Assembly: GCF_009389715.1 (NCBI RefSeq)
Contig: NC_052394.1
Location: 24,241,399-24,305,398 of the forward strand
DNA from: Phoenix dactylifera
Taxonomy: Eukaryota > Streptophyta > Magnoliopsida > Arecales > Arecaceae
DNA: 64,000 nucleotides
Direction: 5' to 3'
Part shown: positions 1 to 11,996 of the stretch, in pieces
Numbering within the stretch: position 1 is the first letter of the stretch
Layout: each line of letters opens with the position of its first letter
Translations under genes and position numbers: made by a program
The notes under the pieces: model-generated
The model's input: only the letters and a program-made list of their open reading frames with translations
The model's database searches: none
Told to the model about the DNA's origin: nothing

Positions 1-294
1 TTTAACTAATTTAATTCGATTAGATCTGTCTAATAAAAAGATTATATGGTGAAACCGAGTTATCTGTTTAATAAATAAGTGAAATTCAGAAATAATTTTT
101 TGTAATATTTAAAATATAGATAAGATTTGGGTTGATGAATTTTTGGCCGCCTCTAAACTATCGAACGCGACCCGGCCAATTGCAGCACCATTCATCATTC
201 ATCCACCAGGCTTGGCCCTCGCTAATAGCTGTCCCAGTCGTGTTATTTTGGCCTCATCGTCTTCGCCGTCCGCGTCCCAGAGAGGCAAGGTGGG

Positions 295-1755
295 ATGGAG
301 GAAAGGGATCCCGATCTCAACTCCGCTTCCCGAACCGATAATGGCCGGATCAAGCTCAACGTCGGCGGCAAGCTATTCGAGACCACCGCGCATACCCTCC
401 GCTCAGGAGGCCCGGATTCCCTCCTCGCCGCCCTCTCCGACAGGACGGCCGAAGACGGCGAGCCCATCTTCATAGACCGGGACCCCGAGATCTTCTCCGT
501 CCTTCTTTCCCTCCTCCGCTCCTATCGCCTGCCCTCCACCGCCCGCCGATTCTCCAAGCAAGACCTCGTCGAGGAGGCTCAGTATTATGGCATCGAGGCC
601 CGCCTCCGATCCGCCATGGCGCCGCCGCCGCTCGTCGGCTTCGACGCCGCCCTCGCCGCCACCATCCGCCCCGCCTCCGACGGCTTCCCCACCGCCCTGT
701 CCGCCGGATCCGGGGACGGATCCGTCTGGATCGCGCACGGCGGCCAGATCTCCACCTACGACTGGAGCCTCGCCCACGCCGGGACCGTGCGGACGCACCT
801 GGACCAGATCACCTCCCTCCGGCGCGTGTGGCCGGAGATCGCGGGGATCGGCTCCCTGGACTCCCCCGGGCTCCACTTTTACGATGTCTCCAGCAGCCGC
901 CACGTCGGGTCCGCCCACTGGTCCGACCCGTCCGACCCCCGGGTGTACAAGGCCCGGGTCACCGCGATCGCCGCCGCGGCGGGCGCCGAAAGCTCCGGCG
1001 AGCCGGTGTTTGCAGCGCTCGAGTGTCCGCACCGGGAAAACTGCATCCTGGCGGTGGACAGGACGACGCTGAAGATCGTGGCAGAGATCGGGCGGCAGAG
1101 CGGGGGCGCGGCAAAGGCGGCGGCGGCGGGGAAGCTGGTGCACGTGCGCGAGCGGGGAGTGGTGTTCGCGGCGGCGGTGAGCGCGGGAGCGTTCGGGTAC
1201 TCGGGGTACATGAGGCTATGGGACCCGCGGTCCGGGGAGGCGGTGTGGGAGACGAGCGAGCCTGGGGGAGGCGGGCGGAGCACCCGGTTCGGGGACGCGT
1301 TCGCGGACGCGGACGCGGACGTGGACCCGGAAGGGCAGAGGGCGCCGGCGATCTACAAGGTGTGCTGGAAGACGGGGGACGTCGGGGTGGCGGACATGAG
1401 GATGCTCGGGGAGGACCCCTGGGTGTACCTGGAGGAGCGGAGCCCCGGGCTGAGGAACGCGGGCGGCGGCCGGAACAGCGTGCTGCACTGCTACAAGGGC
1501 CAGGTGTTTGTGAGCCGGGAGGGAGGCCTGGAGGTGTGGTCGCGCATAGAAGACGAGGAGGAGGAGGACGAGGATGCAGGGATTTCCGGGACGAGCTACC
1601 GGAGGAATTTTGTGGACAGAGAGGAGGACGCGAGGCGGGGACTGGTTAAGAGGATGGAAGGGGGTGGGGATCGGCTGTTCGTGAGCAGGGAAGGGATGGA
1701 GGGGATTGAGGTGTGGGAGAGCTCCGACTTGTCCGGCGCCATCTCCCTTTTGTAG
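295..1755 (+). CDS. BTB/POZ (T1-type) domain protein, KCTD-like, At2g24240/At4g30940 family
   Basis: A single uninterrupted exon encodes 486 residues from the ATG at 295 to TAG. Residues 18-110 form a T1-type BTB domain, beginning with RIKLNVGGKLFET and including the FIDRDPEIFSVLLSLLR core; this is the KCTD/potassium-channel-tetramerisation type. The remaining ~370 residues have short WD-like repeats (for example YMRLWDPRSGEAVWE and VEVW-type endings), as in the plant family At2g24240/At4g30940/At5g41330. Such proteins are proposed to be CUL3 ubiquitin-ligase adaptors; that role is family knowledge, not visible here. An acidic run (DEEEEDED) lies near residue 425. The coding sequence is very GC-rich, typical of monocot single-exon genes, and drops sharply to AT-rich sequence after the stop. 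The gene converges on the PHT4;4 gene. ORFs on the opposite strand are by-products of this composition. Confidence 0.9.
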   Translation: MEERDPDLNSASRTDNGRIKLNVGGKLFETTAHTLRSGGPDSLLAALSDRTAEDGEPIFIDRDPEIFSVLLSLLRSYRLPSTARRFSKQDLVEEAQYYGIEARLRSAMAPPPLVGFDAALAATIRPASDGFPTALSAGSGDGSVWIAHGGQISTYDWSLAHAGTVRTHLDQITSLRRVWPEIAGIGSLDSPGLHFYDVSSSRHVGSAHWSDPSDPRVYKARVTAIAAAAGAESSGEPVFAALECPHRENCILAVDRTTLKIVAEIGRQSGGAAKAAAAGKLVHVRERGVVFAAAVSAGAFGYSGYMRLWDPRSGEAVWETSEPGGGGRSTRFGDAFADADADVDPEGQRAPAIYKVCWKTGDVGVADMRMLGEDPWVYLEERSPGLRNAGGGRNSVLHCYKGQVFVSREGGLEVWSRIEDEEEEDEDAGISGTSYRRNFVDREEDARRGLVKRMEGGGDRLFVSREGMEGIEVWESSDLSGAISLL

Positions 1756-2621
1756 CAGGCAATTCTATCATCATCGTGGGATAGCATGATTCTCATCATA
1801 GCAGGTTCGTTTGTGTTGTAGCATCACATAATTGTTGATAAAATGAATTGGATGGGATCCTGTCAAGGAAAATGGGTTCCAGACTGCTCTGCTATTTCAG
1901 CTGTTCCAGCCTCACCTTTTAGAGACACATCCCGCCCGCTTTCTTTTTAAGTTCATCTTCCTGGAATCAGGTGTTGGATCGATCAAAGCGATATGTAACC
2001 TCGCAGCACACACAAGATGAGGAGAAGCTCAGAAACCAAACCAATATCAAATCTTACGAAGTGGCCATGAGCAACATTTTTTAACCAACAAGAACGTTAC
2101 ATGTTTTCAAAATGCTCCGACAAACAGCTTGAATAGACGAGGTTTAACCATCTACCATTCACCCCTATGAAACAGAACAGGTCGAAGAGAACAAAATGCA
2201 AAGCTCATGGAATATAGCGCCCTGCAAAACTGAAGATTCCAAGTGGTACAAGAGCAAAAAGTCCAATATCATGTATCAGATGATGTACCATTTTTTGCAA
2301 ACTTTATTGAGATTAATATACAGCATCATATACAGGGCAAAATTGGTGCCAATTCAATCAATACTTAAGGTACAGCATCTGGACTCAGAACTGAATCCTT
2401 CATGAATTTGGGTCTGCAGTCTGCCGGCAATTCCATCAACTTGGGAAGATATTAGATAAGGTAGATGTTGTACAAACAGGGGATGCCTTTGCTGTAGCTA
2501 CAGTTAACCTTGCTTCAAAGCATGCTGATACTGAGAAATTAGTCAGGTAGTCCGCATCTCTTCAATTCTGTCTTCAAGTGTGTATGACCTCTACTTCATG
2601 ATGATAACCATTACCAGAAAA
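1756..2621. other. Convergent intergenic region, 3' UTRs only
   Basis: About 870 bases lie between the BTB gene stop and the stop of the convergent PHT4;4 gene. It is AT-rich and shows no coding potential on either strand. It presumably holds both 3' UTRs; no clear poly(A) signal could be assigned. Confidence 0.6.
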
Positions 2622-5600
2622 TCAATCAAGAATTTTTTCCCCAGTAGAGAAAAGGTTCCAGACCACAGTTCCAGCAAGATAAAGAGCCACAGACACTTTA
2701 AAGACATCATCCCAAGAACCTGAAGTTACAACATGTCAGCAACTGAAAAGGAAACTTCATATATGCTACCCCAGTGTGGATGGACCTTAATTGTTTGTGC
2801 TTATGTAGGTGCCAATAAACCAGGGAAGAAGTGGTCATACCATGCTGCAATATGTACCCCGTTGCTGCTGTCCCAAAAACACCAGCTAAAACCCCAGCAG
2901 TGTTTGAAAGCCCAAGCAGCACACCCTGCAAAGAATACAAGGGCAATTTTAACGCTTCTTTAAAAATAGTAATAATTGATATTGATTTAACGACTTTAGC
3001 TATTCATGCATATGCAACACCAGAACGGACTGAGTGCACCTTCATAAGCACATAATAACATATCAGTGAAGAGCGGAACAACACTCACAGCATAGCGAGG
3101 GCCGATATCTTGATGGTTGGAGTACAGACCAGACTGTGAGAATGCATCAGTTCCCTGTCAGACAGTCGAGATAATTAGAGTACTTCATAGCTTGCAGATC
3201 ATGATCACGAACATGCATACTGACAGTGGGTTAGAACTCCATTCAACCCTCATGTAAGATGAGGCATGTCAACAGAAACAGCTACGCAAAATATCGTTTC
3301 ACAGTTTGTAGCTTAAAAGAGATGAGTTACATTTGGACAACCACAATAGTTTGTAAAACTGATTAGTGAAAATATCAAAATATTCACAAGCATCTAGAAT
3401 AGTTCACAGCTTAGCTAGCATGATGGAGCACATTATCTAGACATACAAATTTCTCCAAATTAATGCTAATTTGAATTTTCCAAATGCAAAATTATAGTAT
3501 TTTTGCTGCGCTTGGATATGAAGACAGATTCCCTACAGCAAAGCCAGAAGATTGATGCAGACAGGTGTCTTACAAGCAAAGTGCAGAAGCTTGATGACTA
3601 ATCACTTAACAGACCATGATTGCATGTCCAAATGTAGACTTCAAACAACTGCTATACAACAAAGTCCATTTCCACGACTCAGAAGGTATGAGATGTGCAT
3701 AAAGTTATTGTCTTTTTAAAGCAAAGGTTAGACTCTGCTGATAATTGATATTTCAAATTCCTCTTGTTCTCAAAAGTACGCCTAGCAAAAGTTTAACCTC
3801 GAAATTTCCAACTTTCAATTGATCCCACTTTGAACAAACTTATATTACAAAAAAGAAAAGCAAGGGACAACATTGGCTAAGAAGCATTTTTATTTGAATG
3901 TAATTTTAGAATTGATTAGCTTTTCCATAATTATATATGAAATGTAGGTGGAGTTAAAGTGCCACGGGTGCCAATATTTCTCCGATTTTTAATCAGGAAC
4001 AAGGGCCAGCAGAGAGTTTACCTGGCTGCATGCCATGCATAATACTGCCATTGCAGGAGAATGGACATGACTCAACTGAGTTAGAAAGAAAGCTGGGCCA
4101 AGGAATCCAATTGATTGCATAATCTGCAAAAATTACAATCCCAGTTAGTGACTGAACATGCACAAATACACAAAAGAAGGGGCCTGCGCAGCTTAAAATC
4201 TTGATCACATGTTCTGGCTGTTACGTTTGTGTGCTATAAAAAGAATTATCAACAATTAGCGTATCAAAATACTTCTTTTCTGCTAGGAAGAACTAAATGC
4301 CAGGACATACTTATATCAGAATGAGAAGAAGCAGATTAATCCCCATCACAATAAATTTAAAAATAAAAAAGCAAAAGATAAATTAATATTTTAAACTAAA
4401 GCATTTCTGTTAATACATGGCTTTTCTTTAATTTTGAGAAGAATTCCATAAACTGAGGATGTTTCTCAAGGTAGCTGCAAAGAATGCCCACCATAACTTC
4501 AAGCTTATCAGGTTCTCCTGTCAGACAAGAAAGCTATTTTTCCTCTCTTTTTTTAAATTCATTCCCGAGAGGCAAAATGCAAAATCCTGAATATCATGAC
4601 GATTACTAGTTGTACTCCTGGATGAGGCAGCTGAAAATCCTTCTTCCCTTCTGTGCCTATCAAAGGAGATATTGCATATCAACTTAAGCTTTTTAAATAC
4701 TTTCTTACAACTTGCATCAAGGATCCTCAGGCCTTCCTCACTTATTTCCTAGGGTCCAAACAAATCAGACAGCCTCTTCTAATTGGAAAGTCACTGGTTT
4801 ACCTAGCACACGTTCATGCCAATCAGGCCAGTTTTCCAGTTCCTTACCAGCTAACCGTTCAACTCCTAGACTTCCTCTAATATGTATTAAGCACTAGGAC
4901 ACATTACCTCAGCATTCACATCTCTTTAACATTCCTTTTTTATGCTTGGACCCTTTTTCAATAACCCAATAGTCCAATCCAGACAACACAGTGTGCCCAC
5001 TACTGTCTCGTGACCTTTTCCTAGTCTTATCACAAAGTTACCATGCAATAGTCAAGAGTCCCTCTCCATATTTTCCACCTGATTATTAAGATTATGTACG
5101 CATTTGTTACCTCTCATTCCTTTACATCCTTTACATGTTATAATTTGAGGCAACAAAAAAAAAGTTGGGGAATCTCTTGGACATCATCGTGATTGAGGCA
5201 AATGAAATTTTGTCATGACACTTATATCAGAGGAAAGTTTAACCATGTAATGTAGAAAAGATAAACACCATACCTTACGAACCATTGTCACAGAAAATCC
5301 TTTACTCACAAGTGTGTCAGCAATCCATCCACCAATATTTGCAGAAAATGCCATTGTAAGCCAGGGAAGAATGCAGATAAGCCCAGACTCTGTGAGGTTG
5401 AACTTCAAAACCTATTCCGCAAAACGTTTTTGTTAAGAAGGTCACAGAGAGGTATTGCCTCTTGAAAGGAAACAGCTAATATAGGAATAGACATGCATCA
5501 CCTGACAAAGATCAGTTCCATCAATGACCACCTACCTGATTGTAGTATGTTGGCATCCATGTGAGAAGAATGAATGTTCCCCAGTTATGGCAGAAATGGG

Positions 5601-8591
5601 TAACTATAAGAGCCCAGACAGGAGGTTTTGATAAGATAAGTCGCCATGGAATTGTTGTGACGGGTTCATTTGGTACATTCTTACTTTCAATAAGCTTCTT
5701 TTCTTCAGAACTAAGTTCAGGATCTTCAAGAGGAGAACTGTACGCCTTTTGATACATGATATAACAGATATTAGAAGGCTCTCAGAAGGGGAAAAGAACA
5801 AATTGTAGTTTCCCATCCACGTTCACTATATAATCTTTATCAGTAAATAGCAATTCCAGCTTTTGAAATTATACATCAAATGCAAAAGACAGTCCCATAT
5901 TTAGGGGTTCCTTTCTTTTTGTTTTGTTTTGTTTTTTTGTTTTTTTTTTTTCAGGGGTGGGGGTGTGTGGAAGTGGAGTTGTACGGGCACTATGAATGCA
6001 TCTAAGAAATTAAAGACTACAGTTCAAATTAAGCAACTAAATACCGTCATTGATAATCATACAGGAAGCTACACAATCAAGAAAGTAATTGTGTAAGTAT
6101 ATATTCAATTTATTGACCACTGCAGATATACATACATACCTTACTTGACCATATTGCCAACCAAACAGTTCCAAGAGAACCAAAGGAGTAGAAGACTGAA
6201 GGCCATCCAAAATTATGTATTAACAAAGGTGAAAAGGCCAGCCCAGTTACTGACCCAAGGTACATCCCACTATATACCAGGGCCAGTGATCTACTTCTCT
6301 CTGCTACAGGGACCCATTTTGATAGAATGTTATTCATTGCAGGCATTGCAACGCCCTAGAAGGAGGATACAATTTCAGCTTGAGCCAGAAATATATAGGT
6401 TATCCAGAAATATGGAACAAAAGACACCAGATAAAAATGATCTACAGAGGTAATAGGAAACAAAAGCCACCAGCATTATTGCCTATGTTCTGCTTCTAGA
6501 AATCACAAGAAATTATGTAAAAGATAAACCAGAACTTTACCTCACCAATCCCCATGAAAGCACGTACAACAAGCAGAAAAGGCAACCCAACTTTTGCTGC
6601 AACTGGAGTGAGAGCAGTAGCGATAGACCACCAAACAACCCCAAATCCCAAGACCCTCTTTCCACCAACTGTGTCTGCCCATATACCTCCGGCAATCTAT
6701 AGAAACCAAAAGATTAACACAAAACTGCATGCAATCCTGTTTTAGAACTATATTCTGTTACAGACCATGAACATTCATTTTGGTAGGTAGCACTTCACAG
6801 GCAACATTTTGGTGTGATGGGTGAATTTGAAACATAAGGCATGGCACTTAGTAGAGAACAGCCAATATTTTAATGTCCAAAATGGTTGTGAATCTTGTGA
6901 TTATAGGCATTTTTTTCTTTTTTTAATATCGAATTGACAATGAGCTAGGTGCTAACATTAAGCATATTTTATGAGCTTTAAATAGCTGAAAACACAATAA
7001 AAAGAATTTTTATGTTTTATTTTCTCAAACCTGTGAATTGCAATCTAGTGGACATGCCTGAGAAGTGACTTCTCCAATAAAGAATTAAGATTGAAACAAT
7101 CATTACCCAACATAAGCAGTAAACATTGACATGTTGAAGCATAAGATATTTATTGTTTAAAAGACTGAAGGGATATGGCATCATTCAGGGATACATTCTA
7201 TTAGGTATATCGGTCTTCTCATTTTAAAACAGGATACCTACCTAACATCAATTCAATAGTATTTTTAACCGAGCTGAGGAGTAGCATTAACAGCTTGGTC
7301 TATGGACTTATCAACAATAAAATTGTTAAATGCGTGTAATTTAGTAGAGAATTTAAAAAATTAATTAAGTAGTATTAACACTATGATTCACAAGGTAGAA
7401 GCCAAAATATGGTTAAAGTATATTCATATATGCCAGTGATGGAGCCATATCATCTGGGCAATCCTAGACAAATATTAATTTTTGCATTCAGTGGAAATAA
7501 AAGAATGGAAGGCAAGGAGCATAAGAGTTCGCTGTTGAAATAAGAGATAGAAAACATTTTTGATATTTTGCCATACAAAGTTGACCAACCTGTGTGAGAA
7601 GATAACCCCAGAAGAAGGATGACTGGATCAAACCAACTGTTGCAGGGTTCCAGTTGAATTCTGCTGACATGGGGAGAATTGCGATGCTCATATTTACCTG
7701 CCAAATGACATGAATCACTATAAGCTGCTGCTTAGAGTAAGAAATGTGGGAACAAGCTTACCCTCTGTAAAAATTTAGAAACATCTGCATAAATGCCAAA
7801 TTTATCAATTACAACAGTAATATCAATTTTCTGAGGGTGAGCGAAGTATTGCGGTGGATTTATCTGATGAATAAATGATGACATTATGAAAATTTTTCCA
7901 AGATTCGCTCCAAGAAATGCAGGCAGTCAGACCGTCCTGATACCTAAAGAATGATTTCCAAACGCTGTGCAAATTCAGCAATACGTACTCAAGGTAACAG
8001 ACACCACCGTCGATTGGTGCACTTTGTTCCTCTTCGAAATCTTTCTTGCTGGCATAAACTCAGTTCGCAAGTTCGCAGATAAGATCTTACTCAAATGTAA
8101 AACAGCGAAGGAGGAGCATATTGCACCGAAACAGGAAAGGAAAGAAAGCGAGAGCTTACTCGATCCATATTGCAGAGCAGGAAGGCTGAGAAGCAGAGGA
8201 TCACAATCACCCATCGCTTCGGGAACTTCTCCAACCCTAACGAACTCGCCGCAGCCACCCATAAGCCCTCCTCCTCCTCCTCCTCCTCCTCCTCCTCCTC
8301 CCGGGGAGGCGAGACTACTTCGCTAAAAGCATCTCGGAAGCTAATCGACTTCGGTGACGAGTCGGACACTTCCGACTGCACGTCGGCACCGCCGGTGCGT
8401 GCACGGCGGACCGCCCTCCGGCGGCGGCATAAGCACTCCGACCACCAGGGGTCGCTCGAGCGAGAGACCCGTGCGCTTTCCCTGGAAGCCCCACCGCGCC
8501 ATCCCGGAGCCCTAGATTTGGAGTTGTTAGGAAGTAAAGGAGTCCGCAGAGTGGAGGAGAGTGGGAGGAGATAGACCCCCGCCCCGTTCAT
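2622..8591 (-). CDS. PHT4;4: Chloroplast anion/ascorbate transporter, PHT4;4 (ANTR2) type, MFS family
   Basis: Ten exons, read on the minus strand: 8591-8160, 7697-7590, 6696-6541, 6355-6140, 5745-5536, 5411-5274, 4123-4022, 3154-3089, 2925-2841 and 2719-2622. All junctions are GT-AG and phases close to give about 536 residues; Arabidopsis ANTR2 is 541. The product is a 12-helix major facilitator of the SLC17/PHT4 family. Conserved blocks include CNMDRVNMSIAILPMS, FFWGYLLTQIAGGIWAD, ILSKWVPVAERSRSLAL, GTDAFSQSGLYSNHQDI and the end LFSTGEKILD, all close to ANTR2, a chloroplast envelope ascorbate transporter. The first 110 residues are Ser/Arg-rich, as expected of a transit peptide, and contain a run of about 11 Glu encoded by a GAG microsatellite. 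The start at 8591 is the first ATG of the exon 1 frame. The paralogue assignment within PHT4 rests on remembered similarity. Confidence 0.93.
8264..8302 (+). repeat. (TCC)n microsatellite inside PHT4;4 exon 1
   Basis: About twelve CTC/TCC units. On the minus strand they read as GAG codons, giving a poly-glutamate run in the predicted transit peptide region. Length variation here would not break the frame. Confidence 0.9.
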
Positions 8592-10499
8592 GGCTTAAAA
8601 TAGCGATCATCGGGCATTTGCCATTCTGCGATACCCCCCAGTCCATGGTCCTTAAGAGAGCGTCTGGGAAAGAAACGAGTGGTTCGGGGAATGGATGGAT
8701 GGCCGGCTGGCTGGCTGGCTGGCTGATATTTTGTTCGGTCACGTCGTCGCTTCCGTCCGCGGATCTGGACCTTTGGCTGGGAGTTCCAGCCCAAGAACCG
8801 TGGGCCTCCTATGCACGGATCTGATACCATGGACCCAATGGGTAGAGCGAAGGAGTGGGATTCATGGCGACCAACCCAACTAAGCGTGCTTATTTCGTTG
8901 ATTAAGTAAAATGACGACCCACACGAGCCCATTCAGATATTTGGGCTTAGGAACCGCCAACCCGACTCAAACGGAGCGGCGACCTAATCAAAATTAAATA
9001 AGAATGGCATCCATGTTGAATTTAAAAATTAAAAATTATTTTATTTTGGTAACGATTATAGTTTTGGTGATTTCACGATCCAAAACCAAATTTGAAACCT
9101 AATTCGAAACATATCCAATATTTAATACTTTTAATTTTTTTTATATTTAGTGTAATCTAAATTACTGAATCGATAAGAATGGCCATCAAATATTAAATTT
9201 AGCTATTTATATATTAAAATTTTGAAATAAATAAAAAAAGTTAAATGTTTTTGTTTTTATGGTTTTTTCGATGGCCATTCTTATAGAGTCTGGGCATTCT
9301 TTTGGAGTTTTTTCACTAACCACACAGTATCTATCAAATTAACATCCCTATGCACATCCTGTACGAATTAGACGAATCTTTTTCAGTTCCTCTTGTGAAT
9401 GGTACATATTAGCCTAGTTCCCTTAATATGGATCTCACAAGCAAAATTAAGCTGATTTGCCAATTATCATCAACGATGTTTTTTCCTTATTTGTCCAACT
9501 TGTGCGACGTTGTCAATGTCCAAATATTTGATATGGATAAAGTTTTGATTACTTCTGCTGTTTACTTACTACGTAGCATCAGTACGTGGCCTCTTCTCGT
9601 TCCTCATTTTTTAGTGTTTTGGCCATACCCTTTCAGTTTTTTCACTCTTTCCATTTTTCCTAATTTTTATTTTCTGGTCCACGAATCCAATCTGATGATT
9701 CCATTTAAGGCTTCTTCTTAGGCTTTTGATTAATCTGATCAGATAATTGATTTCCTTTGGTCATCCCCTCCACCTTTAGCTTTTTTCTTCTTTTTTTTTT
9801 TAATTCTAAATCCATCACTCGAATCCTACCCTTTAGTTTTTCTTTTTTTTTAAAAAAAAGGAAAAGAAAAACTTTTGTGAATTTTGAGCTCTATGCCTTC
9901 TGCAGTCTGTTCTTTCTAGGCCATTCCCTTGCGGTAAATTATTCGGATACCCACCTCCAATTGGTGGGTTGGTTGCGTCATTTGTCCTCGCCTTTTGGGC
10001 TCAACCTGGTCCCCTTTTTTGGATCATGGGGCTCTACAATTAAAGCGATCAATTTGCGGTTGACAGTGTCCGTGCATCGCCACCTACCAGATAGGGAGAT
10101 CATAACATCCTGCAAAGCGACACCTTATCTGCAGTTCTGCACAAGCGATTGTAGCAGCCGATTGTCTACTTGCATTCGGATCCGGCAAGGTGCACAGTTC
10201 GAGAAAACAAGGGGAAAAAAAAAACATAGGATACTTCTCATCTGTTTGAGATCAGCTCAAGAGACAGACTACCCACACTGCCAGTTCGGGGGATTTGAAG
10301 ACTTGGTTCTTGTTATTGCTGTGGCAGCGTCAGAGGATGCTTCAACTTATAAAATGGGTATTTAGCTGCTCCGGAGGACGGAGTATATTTCCTTCATGAG
10401 GAGGGGAAAAAAGAAGAGATGCAACCCAAAAAAAACATCAAACGAAAGTGTCCTATATATATCATGATCGAAATGAAGGGTGAAGGATCCATCACGATT
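8592..10499. other. Intergenic region, PHT4;4 promoter side; no gene seen
   Basis: The first ~250 bases are GC-balanced and probably contain the PHT4;4 promoter; they include a short GGCT tandem repeat at 8701-8724. From about 9000 onward the DNA is AT-rich with T-homopolymers near 9780 and 9845. Two ORFs of 97 and 202 residues (9428-9721, 9757-10365) have no recognisable domain and low-complexity composition, so they were not called. Confidence 0.5.
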
Positions 10500-11066
10500 T
10501 CATGCTTGGTGATACGTCTAGGATCCGATCGGTGCCGACCTCATTGCCCGACCAATTAGAGTTCGCTATATAGCCTCCGCTAAGTGAACCATAAAGTTGG
10601 TTAAAGCTCCTCCAATAAGCGGCGGTTAATGCTCGACCCATGAACATACATTCAGTGCAGTTAAGTCCTATGACGTGCGTAATGTACGCTTAATTATCGC
10701 ACCAATCCTCACTCTATATAAACCGGATTCAAAGGATCTTTAGGTACGTTAATTTAAGCATTTCCATCCACTCTTCATTGCCCAGACGCCCACTGTTCTC
10801 CAAAATCCAGCCTGGCTTAAACATCGAAGGATCTCCCACTAGATACAGGATTAGCAACCTTTGTTGCTCTTCTTTTGCTTCTCCTTCGCAGGCAGGCCCA
10901 ACCTATTGCCCTGGGTATAGTTCCAACCAATCAGCTCTCATCTCTGACGAAGCCGACCGAGCACCAATCTCAAAGCATATCTAAGTCGAATCAGACTTCT
11001 GCGGCAACAGTAGGTATCCAATCGATGAGCTCGGGAGGCACAGCGGTGAAAGAAAGCCGATGCTAA
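10500..11066 (+). mobile_element. Decayed LTR retrotransposon LTR fragment (Ty3/gypsy-like)
   Basis: The stretch has the architecture of an LTR: a promoter with TATATAA near 10713, about 60 bases of leader, then a U5-like segment with a Pyr-rich tract and the motif CTTAAACATCGAAGGATCTC at 10797. The same motif type occurs in the LTR remnants at 42620-43440. CpG sites look eroded to TpG/CpA, as in old methylated copies. I could not find a matching second LTR or target duplication, so boundaries are approximate. Confidence 0.45.
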
Positions 11067-11792
11067 CACGACATGTTCTGGAGAAATACTTAAGTAAATA
11101 ATAAATAGGCATCCAGTAGAGTTGGATGTGTTATGTTTCCCAGAGCAAGACTTGCAGGGCGTTCCAAGAAAATTAAATAATCTATGGGGAATGGAGAGGG
11201 TACAAACGTTGTTGTGCTCTCTCCATGTTGTGGTTTTCGTCGCAGTGATTGACCCATCTCTATTGCATAGATGAGCTGATGAGCCATGACCTGGGTTGCG
11301 ACGAATGCTCGTGACCGGACGGCGGACGTAATAGTGTACCTCAACGCTGAAATTAAAGTCCTCCGAAAAATTCGATACTTCTCTATTTCCAAACTACAGC
11401 CGCGTTTTCCGTTCGTGGGCGAGATGAGCGCGGTGGTGCAAACTAAAGGCGATATTAGTGTAAACTTTCTTACCCCCTCGGACTCGCGAGCCCACCCACC
11501 TCTTTGCCTTTCTTCCCTTTTCTTGCTGCCTTTCTTTCTTCGTTCCCCGTCAAACACGAGCTATCCTCCATTTCTTCGTTCCTTTTATATTCTCTCCTCC
11601 CGTCAAACACGAGCTGTACGTCCTCCATATCTTCCTTCCGTTTTTTTCTCTCTTTCCCCGTGAAACACGAGCTATCCCCCTTCGCTTTCACTGCCCTCAC
11701 CTGCCTTTCACACGTCTCTCTCTGTTTCCACTCCTTCCTTCCTTCCTTCCTTCCATGACCTTTAACTTGTTCCAACTCCACGATCCTGTGCA
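11067..11792. other. Non-coding, pyrimidine-rich stretch
   Basis: No gene is supported. From 11500 to 11760 the plus strand is strongly pyrimidine-rich, with three imperfect copies of a CCCGTCAAACACGAGCT-like unit (near 11548, 11598, 11657) and a (CTTC)n tract at 11739-11755. It leads into the exon-like fragment at 11793 and may be the preceding intron of a lost gene. Confidence 0.5.
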
Positions 11793-11996
11793 GGAGCCCC
11801 TTCCTGCAGCGCGTGCGGGTTCGCGGGGAAGCTAGCGGAGCTGGACGGCATCGCGACCAACGCCACCAGCTGGGCCGCGCACGCGTCGCTGCCGGCGGAC
11901 CTGGAGAGGGAGTTCGCCTCCGCCTACCTGCATGGGCGGAGGAAGACACCGGTGTGCAGCTTCGTGGCTTGGACGGTCGCGCACGGGTGGAGGTAG
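11793..11996 (+). pseudogene. Orphan GC-rich terminal-exon-like fragment, unknown protein
   Basis: After an intron-like pyrimidine tract and a TGTGCAG acceptor at about 11787-11793, one frame stays open for 67 codons to TAG at 11994. The third codon position is very GC-rich, unlike the flanks. The peptide starts GAPSCSACGFAGKLAELDG, contains a CxxC pair, and ends VAWTVAHGWR. It looks like the last exon of a high-GC monocot gene, but I do not recognise the family. No upstream exon could be identified, so it is either a relict of a duplicated gene or the end of a gene whose earlier exons I failed to find. Confidence 0.4.

Noticed and set aside
403-1143. 246-residue minus-strand ORF opposite the BTB gene
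   Set aside because: Gly/Arg/Val-rich shadow of a GC-rich exon; no domain, and the plus-strand frame is clearly the real one.
9757-10365. 202-residue ORF
   Set aside because: Phe/Ser/Lys low-complexity start over T- and A-runs, no domain, AT-rich surroundings.
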